64,000 nucleotides of DNA, taken from positions 2,914,001 to 2,978,000 of the forward strand of contig JAUTDP010000007.1 of NCBI GenBank assembly GCA_033439795.1, read 5' to 3'. The stretch's first letter is position 1; each line of letters begins with the position of its first letter. The translations under genes were made by a program, and so were the position numbers. Under the pieces are notes generated by a model. It worked only from the letters and a program-made list of their open reading frames with translations. It was not told the DNA's origin and made no database searches. The DNA comes from Sordaria brevicollis (taxonomy: Eukaryota > Ascomycota > Sordariomycetes > Sordariales > Sordariaceae). Of this stretch, positions 46,676-58,403 are shown piece after piece.

Positions 46676-47430
46676 ATGACCTTCGCGAAGCTTATCCCCG
46701 CCTTCACGGCTCAGGTATGACCTACGTGACCTCAAACCAGTTCTCGCAAAGGAACCGAAACAGTCTCTTGAAGACATCTGTCTAACTTATTTCCCCTACC
46801 CATTGGTAGATCGTAATCGAGCCCCCCGCCAACGTCGGTACCACCGCCCGCGGCGGTACCATCCTCTTCGTGCCCTTTGTGCCCAACAGCGGCTCCGTCA
46901 AATCGGAAGCCTCGTACCCGATTCAGGTGGACGCCGAGTTTGTGCACGGCGCCGACTACGTGCGGATGGACCCCAACGGCGAGAATGTCCGGCTCGAGAT
47001 CCACAGCGTCGCCAAGGACAAGGCGACGGGCGCGCTCTTCCGGTTCAGTTACACGGGCACTGTCTCGCTGGCCGGTCCCGCGGGCAAGGTGTTCCGTGGC
47101 GAGCCGGACATGGCGACGACGGACTTTGGTGATGCCTGTGAGTGTGGATTTCTTATTCTTGGCATATTTCTCTTCGTGTTACGGTGCGGGAGGTGGTGGG
47201 TGGTTTAATATGGAGGAAAGCCGAAGGGCCGAGATGGTGTTTGAGAGTTGATGAAGCTTTTTGTGCTAACCAGTGGTGATACGGTTATAGTTACCCATCA
47301 TATCTTCGAGACCGGTGACGAGAGGCTCGGCCCTCTCCAGAACAAGGTCTTTGTTGGAGCTGGCAGGTTCATCGTTGAGCCCGGTAAACCGATCGTGGTC
47401 GAGTACAAGATTAGCGAGGTTACCGTGTAG
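46676..47430 (+). CDS. DUF3237-family protein, 3 exons
   Basis: Small soluble protein of the DUF3237 family, whose members fold as beta-barrels; the biochemical role is unknown. Exons 46676-46714, 46810-47137 and 47291-47430 give 168 residues, the usual size. It starts MTFAKLIPAFTAQ. The body has GTTARGGTILFVPFVPNSG, DYVRMDPNGENVRLEIHSVA, LFRFSYTGTV and, after the second intron, FTHHIFETGDERLGPLQNK and VFVGAGRFIVEPGKP, closing with VVEYKISEVTV. Introns use GTATGA and GTGAGT donors. The second junction rebuilds FGDAFTHHIFE. There is no signal peptide. The family call is firm from the FETGDER and VG-GRF pattern; no function is claimed. Confidence 0.85.
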
Positions 47431-47764
47431 GGTATGGTACGAAATAAATAAACCATGAGTGATGACCAAAGAAAGAGCCCTATCTAGACGGTGTGTGGTG
47501 ATGCTTGATAAGCGCTTATCTGAATCTGCAAAAAGTTTGGATGGAGCACGATGAAAGTAATCGTCCTACACCCCCTTTTCAACATTACTGATATAATCCC
47601 AACACAAACAAGTTCTATGCAATGGCGACTCGCTCATTTTGAAAACGGACCATGTAACATCTCGATCGCACCTCTATATACCAAAAATCCTAGGACACAT
47701 ACGCTAGCCGAGGAGCTGTCCAACTCCAAGCAGACAATCAAGCCAACAAAACAACTGATCACAC
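47431..47764. other. Convergent 3' region, DUF3237 / MOB gene
   Basis: 333 bases between convergent stops. No feature is seen apart from the expected 3' UTRs. Confidence 0.5.
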
Positions 47765-48864
47765 CTAGCTTGAGGGCGGACCACCGGCCTTCTGGATGAG
47801 AAGATGTCCAACAGAAATGTTGGCAATCTCATAGGCCTTGCAGCCCTGGGGGAAAGTGCCCAGAGCGGCCCAAAGATCGATAAGCGGCTGCATCGGCTCC
47901 AGATCCGTCTTCTTCAGCAGGCCGAGCGTGGTGGCCGTCAAGATGAAGTGGCTGAAGCAGCTGTTCATCGACTTCTCCAGGTTGAGGCAGAACATGTCGT
48001 CAAAGTGCGACCAGTACAAGTGCGCGTAGACGCGGAACATTTGCCGGAAGATGGTCTGACACGTCTCCATGAAGTTCTGTGGGAAGCCGCTTCGCTTACC
48101 GATCCAGTCCGGGCCGGACTCAGGCAAGGGGGTGCAGAAGGCCGGGTTGTCGGCGAAGGAGACGCCTGCCGGGTCGGTGGGGAACAAGTTGCCGTCGTCG
48201 ATCTTGCCGCTGATGTAGCGCTGGACCAGGCTGAGGTATTCGTATGCTGGGATTTCGACGGGTTGAAGCCGCGAGTTCAGCCATGTGAAGGAGTGAGAGC
48301 TGTTCTTGGTCAGTTCAAATTCATATGCAACTTGAGTGAAAAGTTGAGCAGGCAAACTTACGGTCCCGCAGACATTTTGGGGCATTTCCGAGAGTTACAG
48401 ATCGAGCTGCCGTCCTCTTCCCTATCATGGACCAGCTTGATGAAGGTGATGAGCATCCGCCAATGGTCCACGACTAAAACAAACAGTTAGCATGGTTCAA
48501 GGGGGTTTCCGATGATGTTGAATAGCCGTCCGTACCTTGATGTGCTATCCACTCTCCCATTTCCACCGTCTTAGGCTTAGCACTAAGGGTAAGGAAGTTT
48601 CCCTTGACGATATGCTTGCCATAATTGCAGTTCAGCCATTGAGGCTTCACCTGAGGTAGATGATATGAAGCAAGAACCTCCTCCGCAGAGGGGATTGAAC
48701 CACTGTTTGGATCCATGCCAATGCTTTCAGCGAGAGAAGGCGAGTTTTGAATGGGCGGAAGCTTCACCGAGAGAGTTGGTGAAGAATATCCTAAAGATGT
48801 CTCGAGTGTGTGTATGGAAGGCAGAGGTTGTGGTTGAGTCGGGCTGGTTGGGGTTTTATGTCCT
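47765..48864 (-). CDS. Mob1/phocein-family protein, 5' end unresolved
   Basis: MOB proteins bind and activate NDR/LATS-type kinases or act in STRIPAK-type complexes. Three minus-strand exons are clear: 48536 to about 48864, 48362-48473 and 47765-48299. They read MDPNSGSIPSAEEVLASYHL, NCNYGKHIVKGNFLTLSAKP, GEWIAHQVVDHWRMLITFIK, ICNSRKCPKMSAGPSHSFTW (zinc-site Cys pair), then IPAYEYLSLVQRYISGKIDD, FMETCQTIFRQMFRVYAHLY-WSHF (second zinc half YAHLY and H), LNSCFSHFILT-like MNSCFSHFILT and MQPLIDLWAALG. The protein ends AGGPPSS. The frame remains open upstream of 48,767 but contains no ATG before a stop near 48,895, so at least one more 5' exon must exist. The TTTAG just above 48,864 with an ACTAAC branch site is my preferred acceptor. 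A first exon near 49,437 (MNASSFSTLPVPPSS) is possible but unproven. Confidence 0.82.
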
Positions 48865-50555
48865 CTAAACCGAGCGTTTCTGTAATGACTGTTAGTTTAG
48901 TCTTCCTCGAGGTGCAAACAAATTTTATGATGAAGTGAGAAGAGATGCAGTTATGGTCGGTACGAAGTTGAGTTCCCCTCATCATTATGAACATGTCAAT
49001 CTGCTTTGAAAACCCAGCCTCACACTTGCGGGACACCATGATGTTCGACGGAGCTGTATGGTACGGTTTGATACTGGGGAAACGGCCGTTGAAAGCTAAA
49101 CGGTGAAGGGCATCGTCTTCAAATATACCATAGAAATAGTGAACAATAAAGCGGCACACTCAACAACAGGTGTTGATGTTGTCTGCTCGAAGGACTTGGA
49201 GAGTTGTGTTAGGCCATGATGGGCTTGGCATAAAAGGGGTAACATGCCCATATAGCTGGTAAGTGACGTGACAGTCTCATGGACGAAGCTCACTTCGACC
49301 TTCAGCCCCAAGTACTGTTCACCGAAGCACTTGCAGGTGTTGTTGAACAAGGAACAAGATGATCCTAACCAGGGAGACCTGACATGGGAAGTGGATGAAG
49401 GGGGGACAGGTAAGGTAGAGAAGCTCGAGGCGTTCATACCTCTGAACCGGAGTATACGTACGTGGATACTTTAAGATGAAGAGAAGGCGTAGTAGACGTC
49501 TTGGAGATGAGGACTCCAGGTAGGATCGGGAACAGAGCTCAAGATATGGAAACCACTCACATTCCAGAAAAGAGGTTGGACATGGTCTCAAGTAGCGGAC
49601 GAGAAGATGTACGGCATCAGCAATTAAGGCACGGGAAGAGGCGAGCAGAAGACAGGCGTGACAGGGCACCTAAAGATGTTACTAGGGGTCTAAGGAGAGC
49701 TAGGGCGGCCAGGAGACAACCTCTACCACTAAGGAGGACCGCACCCCACCGCCATCCACGGGAATAGGTGCTAAGGACGGGACTGTCTGTGACTGGGCAG
49801 CCGCTCCGAGAGGGGACTTTTGAGATGCTTGGGAAGGTCTGAGTGGTAGGTAGGTAGTAACGTTGGAGTTTCCGGAGAAACTCGATGCTCCCAAATTGTT
49901 TCTGAATGCCTGCTTGACTTGCCCCTTCTCACACACCAGACCACCAACTCCATCTCCAACACACGCAACAGGAGCAAGCCGCCACAAATAGGAGGCTCCA
50001 TGGTGAGGGCCTAGAGGGGTCGAAGGGGTATCCCGTCAGGTTGCTAGGGGCATCCGCTGGATTCATGAAGGAGGATTGGATGCTACGGTACATGATTGGG
50101 AGAGAGCAAGGGATCCCCGCTATTTCATGCGCCACAGGGGACCTCACAAGGTTCGCGGCCTTATCCCCGCAGTCCGCCTTATCGTTTATCGCAGCCACAA
50201 CTTGACCCACTTCTGTCACTGTTGCTGGTGCTCAAGCCACACTTTTCTAATTGACGACCTGACTTGACTGTCGGCACTCGTTGCGGCGGCCATTGCACCG
50301 CAGGGGTGCGTGCAACCTGGACTGTGGACTTGACGCGGCGGCCTTCAAGTTTCCCGCAACTTGCAAGCTGCATCCGTCGCGTAAAACCATTTACAACCAA
50401 TTCGACATCAACGAAACCGATCAACATCAGAACACCAACTCTTCCTTGCGCATTACAGTCTGCGTGTTTTTTTTTCCTATTTCGAAAACCTACTGGACCC
50501 ATTACACAACCAGATCGATCAAGTCTTCGGCGCATCAACTCAATCACCACTCAAA
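48865..50555. other. Region between MOB gene and Leo1
   Basis: Should contain the missing 5' exon(s) and promoter of the MOB gene on the left and the Leo1 promoter on the right. The last 150 bases before 50,556 are CA-rich with a T9 run, typical of a fungal 5' UTR. No other gene is supported. Confidence 0.45.
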
Positions 50556-51839
50556 ATGTCCGATTCAGAGGACCACATCGACAATGTCCCAGACGATGCT
50601 GGTGACGACTTGTTTGGAGACGACGACGTTAACGACGATCAGCCACTATCCGAGATTGGCGAAGATAAACTCAGCGACCGCGATCTGAACTCGGACAGAG
50701 AAGATGATGTGGCCGACAGACATCACGACGAAGTAGACGGGATGGAGGATGAGGAAGGATATATCTACCGCGAAAAGACCGTTGTCGACACACCGCTTTA
50801 CCGTCATCGTATTCCCAAGTCTGGAGACGGCAGCGTACGTACAGTCAATTAGAAATTACAACGTGGAATACCCCCAAGACTAACACGACCACAGCTTCTC
50901 TCTTTTAGAGTCCCCGAGTTCATCAAGTTGAATCCAGTCGAGTACAACGCCGACACCTGGGAGCCATCCAAATGGGATCTTCGAAACGCACGGACCGAGA
51001 CCCCAATTCCTTCAGTCATGCGCCGCCGCGACCCGAAGACCGGCAAGATGCAGAGCAATACCAACATCTACCGCTGGAGTGACGGATCCGTTACGATGGC
51101 TATCGGCGACGAACATTACGAGATTCAGGCCAAGTCCCTGGCGCCTCCGCCCAACAAGCCGTACCAGGAAGTCCAAGACGCACACTATTATGCCGCCGCG
51201 GCTCACCTGACGACGAATTCGCTTGTGATAGTCGGACATTTCACAGAACAATACATGTTGAGGCCAAACAAGAACATCCAAGACCATGCCCTCGAGCGCC
51301 TCAAGGCGGAGCTAGCAACCGCCAAGAAGGAACGCGGTCCCGAGATGATCATCCTTGCCAAGGAGGACCCAGAGCTACAGAAGAAGCGGGAAGAGATGGC
51401 CGAGAGGGAACGTGCCAAGGCGCAGCGTCGCCGCGAAACCGCTGCCGCCCGTGTGGATGGCGCTGGAGGACGATTCAAGGGCGGTGCGCTCTCTATTGGC
51501 GATCTCGAAGGAGGACGACGTGGCCGGAAGCGCGGTGCGCCCGGTGGCGGCAAGAAGAAGCATCGTCGGCCCGAATACGATTCAGACGACGAGCCCGGCC
51601 GCAGCGGGCCGACCGACAAATACGACCTGGATGACGGCTTCCTTGTTGACAGTGACGAGGAGAGCGAGGAGGTCGAGGATGATGAGGAGGAAGAAGAGCT
51701 CCTGGATGACGACGATGAAGAAGAAGAGGCACCCCGCCGTAAGCGTCAGAGGACGGCGGAGGCAGATGATGAGGATGGTGCCGGCACCACCTCGCATCGC
51801 CGTAGGCGCGCTGTCATTGATGATGACGACGAGGAATAA
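50556..51839 (+). CDS. LEO1: Leo1, subunit of the Paf1 transcription elongation complex, 2 exons
   Basis: Nuclear subunit of Paf1C, which travels with RNA polymerase II and promotes histone H2B ubiquitination and H3 methylation. Exons 50556-50834 and 50895-51839 give 407 residues. A strongly acidic N terminus (MSDSEDHIDNVPDDAGDDLF) precedes the Leo1 core. The core includes YRHRIPKSGDGS, LLSFRVPEFIKLNPVEYNAD, NTNIYRWSDGSVTMAIGDEH and HLTTNSLVIVGHFTEQYML. A basic-helical region (REEMAERERAKAQRRRE) and a long Asp/Glu-rich tail with KKHRRPEYDSDDE and RRKRQRTAE follow. The intron is 60 bases with donor GTACGT, branch site CTAAC and acceptor CACAG, which keeps frame; a nearer TTTAG would not. The acidic low-complexity tail is normal for the family. 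Confidence 0.93.
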
Positions 51840-52244
51840 GAGGATTCTTGCCTTTTCAGTTTGGGTTCTAAGCATCGTTTAATGACCGTCTAAGGGGTTC
51901 ACGGGCGCATTTGGTCATCAGGAAAGTCAAAATTGGGCGTCTTTGTTGGCATATTTCCAGGGGACGGCTTCACGTCCCTATGTCAACAAGCGAGTAGTGA
52001 ACACGGATATAATTGCATGCCTACTTACATTTTGCATTAAATATTAAGCCGCTCAGATGCACCCTGGAAACATCGAACCTAGAAATTCCATTTGATAATT
52101 CAGTCCCTCAGGTTCCATTATTCGGGTATCTCGTGGCGTTTATAGAGCAAGGCTGAAATGCGGCCCTGAAATCGCACATGGACCAATATTCGTTGAAAGA
52201 ACCCACGCTAAGCCACCACACAGGCAGGCCAGGCGCGAGCATCA
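51840..52244. other. Convergent 3' region, Leo1 / PalC
   Basis: 405 bases between convergent stops. No additional feature is seen. Confidence 0.5.
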
Positions 52245-53796
52245 TCAGTAATAGTTGGGCGTGCCAGTCCTATAGTCACCCTGCGTCCCTGGAAATGCCC
52301 CTATTGAGTTGCCCATAATGTCGTCCTCGTCTGAACTCGGATAAAGAGTGGCGTCATCCGACCTGTCTGGTGGTGCTCGCATAGCCTCGAGTGTTTGGGG
52401 ATCTAGCTGTGGCGGTTGGAAAGGCTTGAGAGTGTGAATCTCCCTACCCATGGGCATCTGCTGGAGTAACGGCCCGGATGGAGGGACAACCTGGGTCATT
52501 ATCTGAGACAAGAGAACATAGATGTTAGTTCACGGTTTTAAAAACGTGTGACAAGTGGGAATGGTTTTCGGCTGGAGATCTCACCGTGTCATTCTGTTTC
52601 GACCACTTCTCCCACAGCATCTCATACACTCTTGTCTCCTCAAGCCGTCCCGCGTCTGCTCCCCAGTCTAACCCCTTTTCCACCTTCTTGTCTTCCCTCT
52701 TCTCCGTCCACTTCTCCTTTAGCCTGCCGAAGCCACCGCTCTTCTTCCCACCAGCGTCTGAAAGGTTCTTCTCCACTCCTAACTCCTGCAGTCCCGCATT
52801 CAACCACGCAATCGCCGTCCCCGTCTGGCCGCCCAGCTCCGAGTCGATACCGAAGAACCGACACGCTTTCGCTCTACTGGTGCGCCTCAAGTTATCTAAA
52901 TACCTCAGAAAACTCTCATTCACCTTGCCTCCGCCGCCCGTCCGCCCCAGTCCTGCACATAGCGAGTATGCCTGCGCAGCATGCTCGCTCGCCGCTAGAC
53001 ATAGTCTCGCAAACAGGTGGGCCCTGACCTTGGGAATATCCGGCGCCTTGTACATCCACTCGGTATCGTTCTTGTTTCTGTCTTGCGCAACCACAGCCGG
53101 GTACGGATCGTCCTTGAGCACGGCCAGAAGAGTCGCCTCGGCCATGGCGAGCGAGCACTGCGCTCGTAGAGCAGCGGGCGAGATGTCGGCGCAGGGCGGG
53201 GCCATTCCGTAGCCACTGGTTAGTCCTTCGGCTCGGAGAGCAAGGTAGTCGTAAATAGATGCAGCATCGAGAAGACTCTTGGTCGCGGCGCTAACGGCCA
53301 CTTGGCGCTGCTGGGTGCCGACGGGTGCCGTGGAAAGCACGTAGAGCGGATGCAGGGCAATGCGTGCCTGCAAGGTGTGCGCGTTGGCGAGGCAGGAGAG
53401 CACGAAAAAGACTTCGTACTCGAGCGAATGCACCTTGACGCGGGCGGGCTCTTTCCCTGGAACCGCGACGGCGGCGCTGTCGGATAGGGTGGGACGCCAT
53501 TCGATCGCGGGCGCGGTCTTGAGGATCACGGCGATCTCTTCGCCGTTGACGGCTCGTTGGCTTAGCCCGGCATCGACGGCGAAGAGGTATGGGAGGTAGG
53601 CGGTCAGACTGGAGACGACGTTCGGAAGCTTTGCGCCCTGGTGTTCGCGAGGGGTGCGCTTGAAAGCCTTGAGGTCTTCGCGAACTACGCCGCGGCGGGT
53701 GCTGGCGTTGAGGGGCAGCGAGGGATGGGATTCGCAGCTGAAACAGGACGAGAAGGAAAAGGATGAGGTCGTAGGAAGCACGAAAGGATAAGGCAT
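52245..53796 (-). CDS. palC: pH-response regulator PalC (BRO1 domain), 2 exons
   Basis: Component of the fungal ambient-pH signalling pathway (Pal/Rim), linking the membrane sensing complex to ESCRT-III and thereby to PacC processing. Minus-strand exons 52585-53796 and 52245-52502 give 489 residues. The start [20 protein letters not shown] is the family's N terminus. I prefer it (context GTCACCATGCC) to the upstream open frame without ATG. The BRO1 domain fills most of the protein, with [16 protein letters not shown] [71 protein letters not shown] and [19 protein letters not shown]. The C-terminal exon is Pro-rich ([18 protein letters not shown]) and ends TPNYY. It is divergent from ALG6. Confidence 0.9.
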
Positions 53797-54260
53797 GGTG
53801 ACTATAATTTCGTATCTGTTCGTATCAACAAAATGCCTTCCTCCTCTCAATACGTTGGCGAGTGTGCTCAAGTGGAATGTGTAAGTAGCATCTGAGGTAT
53901 TGTTGTGACGAAACTTGTGGTCTGGCCAGGAAGGTTCTCAATGTTGCAGGGGACCCGTTGGAGAAGCCCGCTGCGTCACTGGCATGGGGGGCTTTGGCAT
54001 CTTAGCCAGCTGATGTCGGCCCGGATATGCCTGCTCTTGGTCGTGGAGGACCCGTCCTTTTTTGGGGCTTTCCCCATATTGGCCCCACACAAGAACCTTG
54101 TAGGCCGCGCGACGCCAGATTGCTTGAAACTGGATGGCATTTGCCAATTCATGCCAGCTTCGTCCACAATTTCCCCAAGCATCTCCTGCGGACAACTTCA
54201 ATGCCGCCCTCCTTTCGAAACAGTCTTTTTCGGTTTCGATTCCGGTAACCACCTCCCTCC
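53797..54260. other. Divergent promoter region, PalC / ALG6
   Basis: 464 bases shared by two divergent genes. One GCCAGG hexamer occurs near 53,930, no more than chance for a PacC-type site. No gene is supported. Confidence 0.5.
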
Positions 54261-56103
54261 ATGGCCGGACCATCTCCTCACAAACCTAGACGGAAGGCGA
54301 AGCGGGCTGGCGGCAATGGCCTAAGCAACCTTCCGGTCATCATGGAGCGCGAAGCTCTCGTCCGCGTCCCTTCCTTTCCCCTGGCAGCCTTCCTATGGCC
54401 TGCTAGGAGCTCTGTATCGCAATGGGAACTATTACCCTTGATACTCATGGCCGTTGGTCTTTTCCGCTGGGCTGCAGGTCTCTGGGGTTATTCCGGTGAG
54501 TTGCTGTTGAGTATCATGAATATGGTCCTATATGCCAGAGACTGATGTTTCGAATCATGAAGGCTTCAAGAAACCACCGATTTTCGGCGACTACGAAGCC
54601 CAGCGCCACTGGATGGAGATCACAACAAACCTTCCCTTCTCACAATGGTACTTCCACGATCTCGAATGGTGGGGTCTCGATTACCCTCCCCTTACGGCCT
54701 ATCATAGCTGGATCTGTGGCAAGATAGGATCTCTTATCGACCCAGCATGGTTTGCGCTTCACGACTCGAGAGGCTCCCATGATCCGACGCTCAAGATCTT
54801 CATGAGGGCCACCGTCCTAATCTCCGAGTACCTTATCTATATCCCTGCCGCCATCGTCTTCGTGCGCCGCTTCAGCAGGCTCAGTGGTGTTCCTACATGG
54901 ACATCCTCTGTTGCTCTTGTGGCTATCTTGATGCAACCGGCCACCATCCTTATCGACCACGTCCATTTCCAGTATAACACAGTCATGTTGGGCTTTGTGC
55001 TTGCCAGCATGTCAAGCATGCTTGCTGGACGCAACCTTTGGGCGGCTTTCTTCTTTGTTATGGCACTGGGTTTCAAGCAGATGGCCCTCTATTATGCCTT
55101 CTCGGTGTTTGCATATCTCTTGGGGGTCTGCGTGTTTCCACGGATCAACATCTCGAGATTCTTCGGAATTGCTTTGGTCACCGTGGTATCTTTCGCAATC
55201 CTCCTCCTCCCTATTGTGGCGGGTACCATGTCCAACGCCAGCCGCGGAATCACAGCCCACCCTGACGGTGCTCATCCCCCTCTCCCGCTGTTCTCGGACC
55301 TGGCAAAGTACCTGAACACCGAAGCTTTCTATTATCCGGTTGTCGAGCAACTCGTCCAGATGATCCACCGCGTCTTTCCCTTTGCTCGGGGTCTCTTCGA
55401 GGACAAGGTTGCCAACTTTTGGTGTGCCTTGAATGTGCTGATTAAGCTCAGGAAGTATCCGTCTGAGCTGCTGCAGAAGGGTGCGTTAGTTGCGACACTG
55501 GCGGCGATCCTTCCGCCAAACCTCATCTTATTTTTGCGGCCAAACAGACTTCTCTTGCCCCTCGCTTTTGCTGCAACGGCCTGGGGTTTCTTTCTATTCA
55601 GTTACCAGGTTCATGAGAAGAGTGTTCTTCTCCCCTTGATGCCCATGACCTTGTTGCTTGCGGGGAAGCAAGGGTTGGGCAAGGATACGCGTGCCTGGGT
55701 AGGCTTTGCCAATATCTTGGGATGCTGGACCATGTACCCGTTGCTACAACGAGTTGATCTCAGAGTCCCCTATACCGTCTTGACTCTTCTTTGGGCGTAT
55801 CTTCTTGGTCTGCCCCCGACGTCGCTGAATGCGTACTTCCAGGACGGCTCAAGCATATGGAGTCAGTGGGCCACTGCATTCATCCATGGCTTCTTTTACC
55901 TGACAATGGCGTTCTGGCATGTGCTGGACATGTTCGTTATGGCCCCGAAGGACAAGCCGGATCTTTGGGTAGTCGCCAACGTCGGCGTTGGTGCTGTTGG
56001 ATTTTCGCTGTGCTATCTTTGGTGTCTCGGGAGCCTTGTCATCGAGAGTGAGATTCTACCCACATCTTTGACCGGCAAGAAAACGAAAGCCAAAACTCAG
56101 TAG
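54261..56103 (+). CDS. ALG6: ALG6, dolichyl-P-Glc:Man9GlcNAc2-PP-dolichol alpha-1,3-glucosyltransferase, 2 exons
   Basis: ER-membrane enzyme that adds the first glucose to the lipid-linked oligosaccharide for N-glycosylation. Exons 54261-54495 and 54563-56103 give 591 residues, close to the family size. A cytosolic basic N terminus (MAGPSPHKPRRKAKRAGGN) leads to a first membrane segment (LLPLILMAVGLFRWAAGLW). The first lumenal loop holds the family motif GDYEAQRHWMEITTNLPFSQW and LEWWGLDYPPLTAYHSW, with the acidic residues typical of GT-C enzymes. Next comes FRRF-like VFVRRFSRL, then IDHVHFQYNTVMLGFVLAS, MALGFKQMALYYAFSVFAYL and FPFARGLFEDKVANFWCAL. VHEKSVLLPLMPMTLL lies in the C-terminal half, which has about ten hydrophobic segments. 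The 67-base intron rebuilds WGYSGFKKPPIFGDYE. ALG6 rather than ALG8 is favoured by the GDYEAQRHWME loop and VHEKS motif. Confidence 0.93.
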
Positions 56104-58403
56104 AACGGGAAGGGGGTAGCTCTGTTGCAGAACTACAGTCGCCTTACACTCAACACCGTGAACTGTATACACCGTTCCTTGGGGCCAGCCTACCTGTCGT
56201 TTGAAGTCACTATAATACACCATTTAGAATTTGTTCTTCTCATCATGTGCACCTCACAACCTTTACATCTCGACCGTTCCGGAACACGAGGCTATGCATT
56301 CCTTTCTCCGCGGGCAAGGAGAAGGATTTACACGGCGCCCACGTATACATTGCACACTGTGTTGTATGTATAAGGCGTGCATATGTTGGTGAGGAGGCGC
56401 ATTCTATAACCCCGGCCCGATCCTTGGACTCAAGAGCAAGCCAACAGACTCTGCCATGTGTACGTGCTAACGTGCACACTTGTGGCGAGGTTTGAGGATC
56501 GGTACCACAGCGGGAAGGACGAAATACACGGCAGAGCGGGGAGTGTCACAAGCATGCCAGAAGAACGGCACGACTGGTCATTGATCAACAAAAGGCCGCC
56601 GTGCTGGCTTCGTCCCATGGCTTCACATTGGTGTCGTGGGGGCCACGTTCGGCCGGATGCAGGGACACCAGCATCGTTTTCTCCGGGTGGCTTCTATGGA
56701 GGCTTGTCGGACAGGCCCGGGCTGTGTCATTTTCGCAGGTTGGAATTTGCAGTGGATTTTCTCGACCGGAACTCTGATGCAACATTCGAAAAGCCATTGG
56801 CAAAAGAATTGTTTTCTCATCAAAGAATGGACAGGCCGGCCTTGCATATTCGTGATTGCCTGGGAACAGGTGAGGTGAGCCGACCAGGGTGTTGCTTACC
56901 GTGGAGCACAGCGGAGGGGAAATCGCATTGGCTAGTAGGTTGGCCACGGCCAACTTGTAAGTGCTCACCTCATCGCCTTTCGAAGGAATTCGGCATCCTC
57001 TATCGGTGAGGGGTATGCTCAGATGAAAGACGCTGTGCCGCAAGGCTGAACAAGGTCGTTCAAGCGAACCGGGAATAACCATGCTAACATATCTGACAGG
57101 TAAACCCAACAAGAGGTTGGGCCTTATAGGGTTTAGCGACTCTTCAATTTTCATATGTAAGCCCAGGGTTTCAGCTTCACTTCCAACCCCAGGGAGTGGT
57201 CAACCTCTTTCACTTCTTTTGGACATTCAGCCCAGCCAAGCCGTTGACGCCCAATCAGGAACAGGATGTTGAAGGATACACCCACCCCTTGTGTGATGCT
57301 TTCGATAAGCCAACCTTCCATATTGGACGACACATGTCTGTCGATGGTGTTGTTATGCAGAGTTAGGTCGAGTTTGTTGTCACAACATCGCTTTCATTCG
57401 CCTTTCTGTAACCTTTCCTGCAGTCATGTCCGTACGAGAATCTGTGGCGTCCAGATCTCACTTTCTGCTATCGCTCTCCATTCAACCCTCCGAGTTTTTC
57501 AATCTTTCGTCGTCTACACTGTGGCTGGATTTTTCACTGCTCAAAGACAGGCTGGATGTCGTTGACGGCTCTCGCGGTCTGGGAAGGCAGACTTGGTGGC
57601 AACAGCGAGATATCGCGTTAAACGTCACCCATGACCCAAAAATCCGGCGAGGCCCTCGTGGGACGGCGAAGAACGGGTTCCTGTCTGGACTTTCCTCGGA
57701 GGCGTTCCAAGGTTTTGAACAACTTTCTTTGACCTGGAACGGGCTTCTTGCGTCTACCTAGCTCGACTAATCGACTAAGTTCTTTGTCTCTTTATTCTTG
57801 GATCCCGGCCACACGGCAGGCACTTTTCTTTGTAGGACTGCCTCTCACAGGCTTGCAACGCTGGCATCACGTTTCGGTAATGGGAAATATGCTTCATAAG
57901 ACTTGGATCATGCCCTTTCCTGGATTATTCCAAATTCTGTGGTTCTACGTAAGTTGACAGTTCAGTCGCTGCCGGACAGTGATCAGTTGTAAGGCATTTG
58001 TTCAGTCTTCAGGTATCATCACTCTCGCTCAGCCACCCCTCCTCAGATCATTACCTACCAGTAGTTCTCGATTGGACACACCTCGCCCCGGTCTGTTGAA
58101 ACCAGAACGCTCCAAGCTGCACCTCCCCGCTCGATTCCTACGGTCCAGCCCACCCAGGTTCTCAGCAGCAGTTGCACTGTATCCGCCGTGGCCTTGTTCC
58201 TACCGGGTCCGTGGCTGTGGACGCACCCAACCAAAGAGGCTGACCTTTCTGTCTCTCGTTCTTTATCTGAGGACTTGCCCCATCCCTCGGTATTTTCTAC
58301 ACTTTTTCCTCTTCCTTCCCTTCCTTCAGACGACACCACTTTCGACTGGAGTCTCAACCACCAGGAACGAGTTGCCGGGCGAAGACCAACAACATCCGAA
58401 AAC
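56104..58403. other. Intergenic region, ALG6 to cupredoxin-like gene
   Basis: About 2.3 kb. A 111-codon plus-strand frame with an ATG at 57,426 has no recognisable domain. Other frames look like chance. The last 400 bases are strongly C/T-rich with interspersed T runs, consistent with a long 5' UTR or promoter of the following gene. Confidence 0.45.

Noticed and set aside
53797..54260. PacC-type site (GCCARG) in the PalC/ALG6 promoter
   Set aside because: One GCCAGG hexamer in 464 bases is about what chance gives on two strands, so it does not show regulation.
56455..57009. A 180-codon plus-strand frame downstream of ALG6
   Set aside because: No recognisable domain, irregular composition and overlapping frames on the other strand of similar length. 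Likely chance in GC-rich intergenic DNA.
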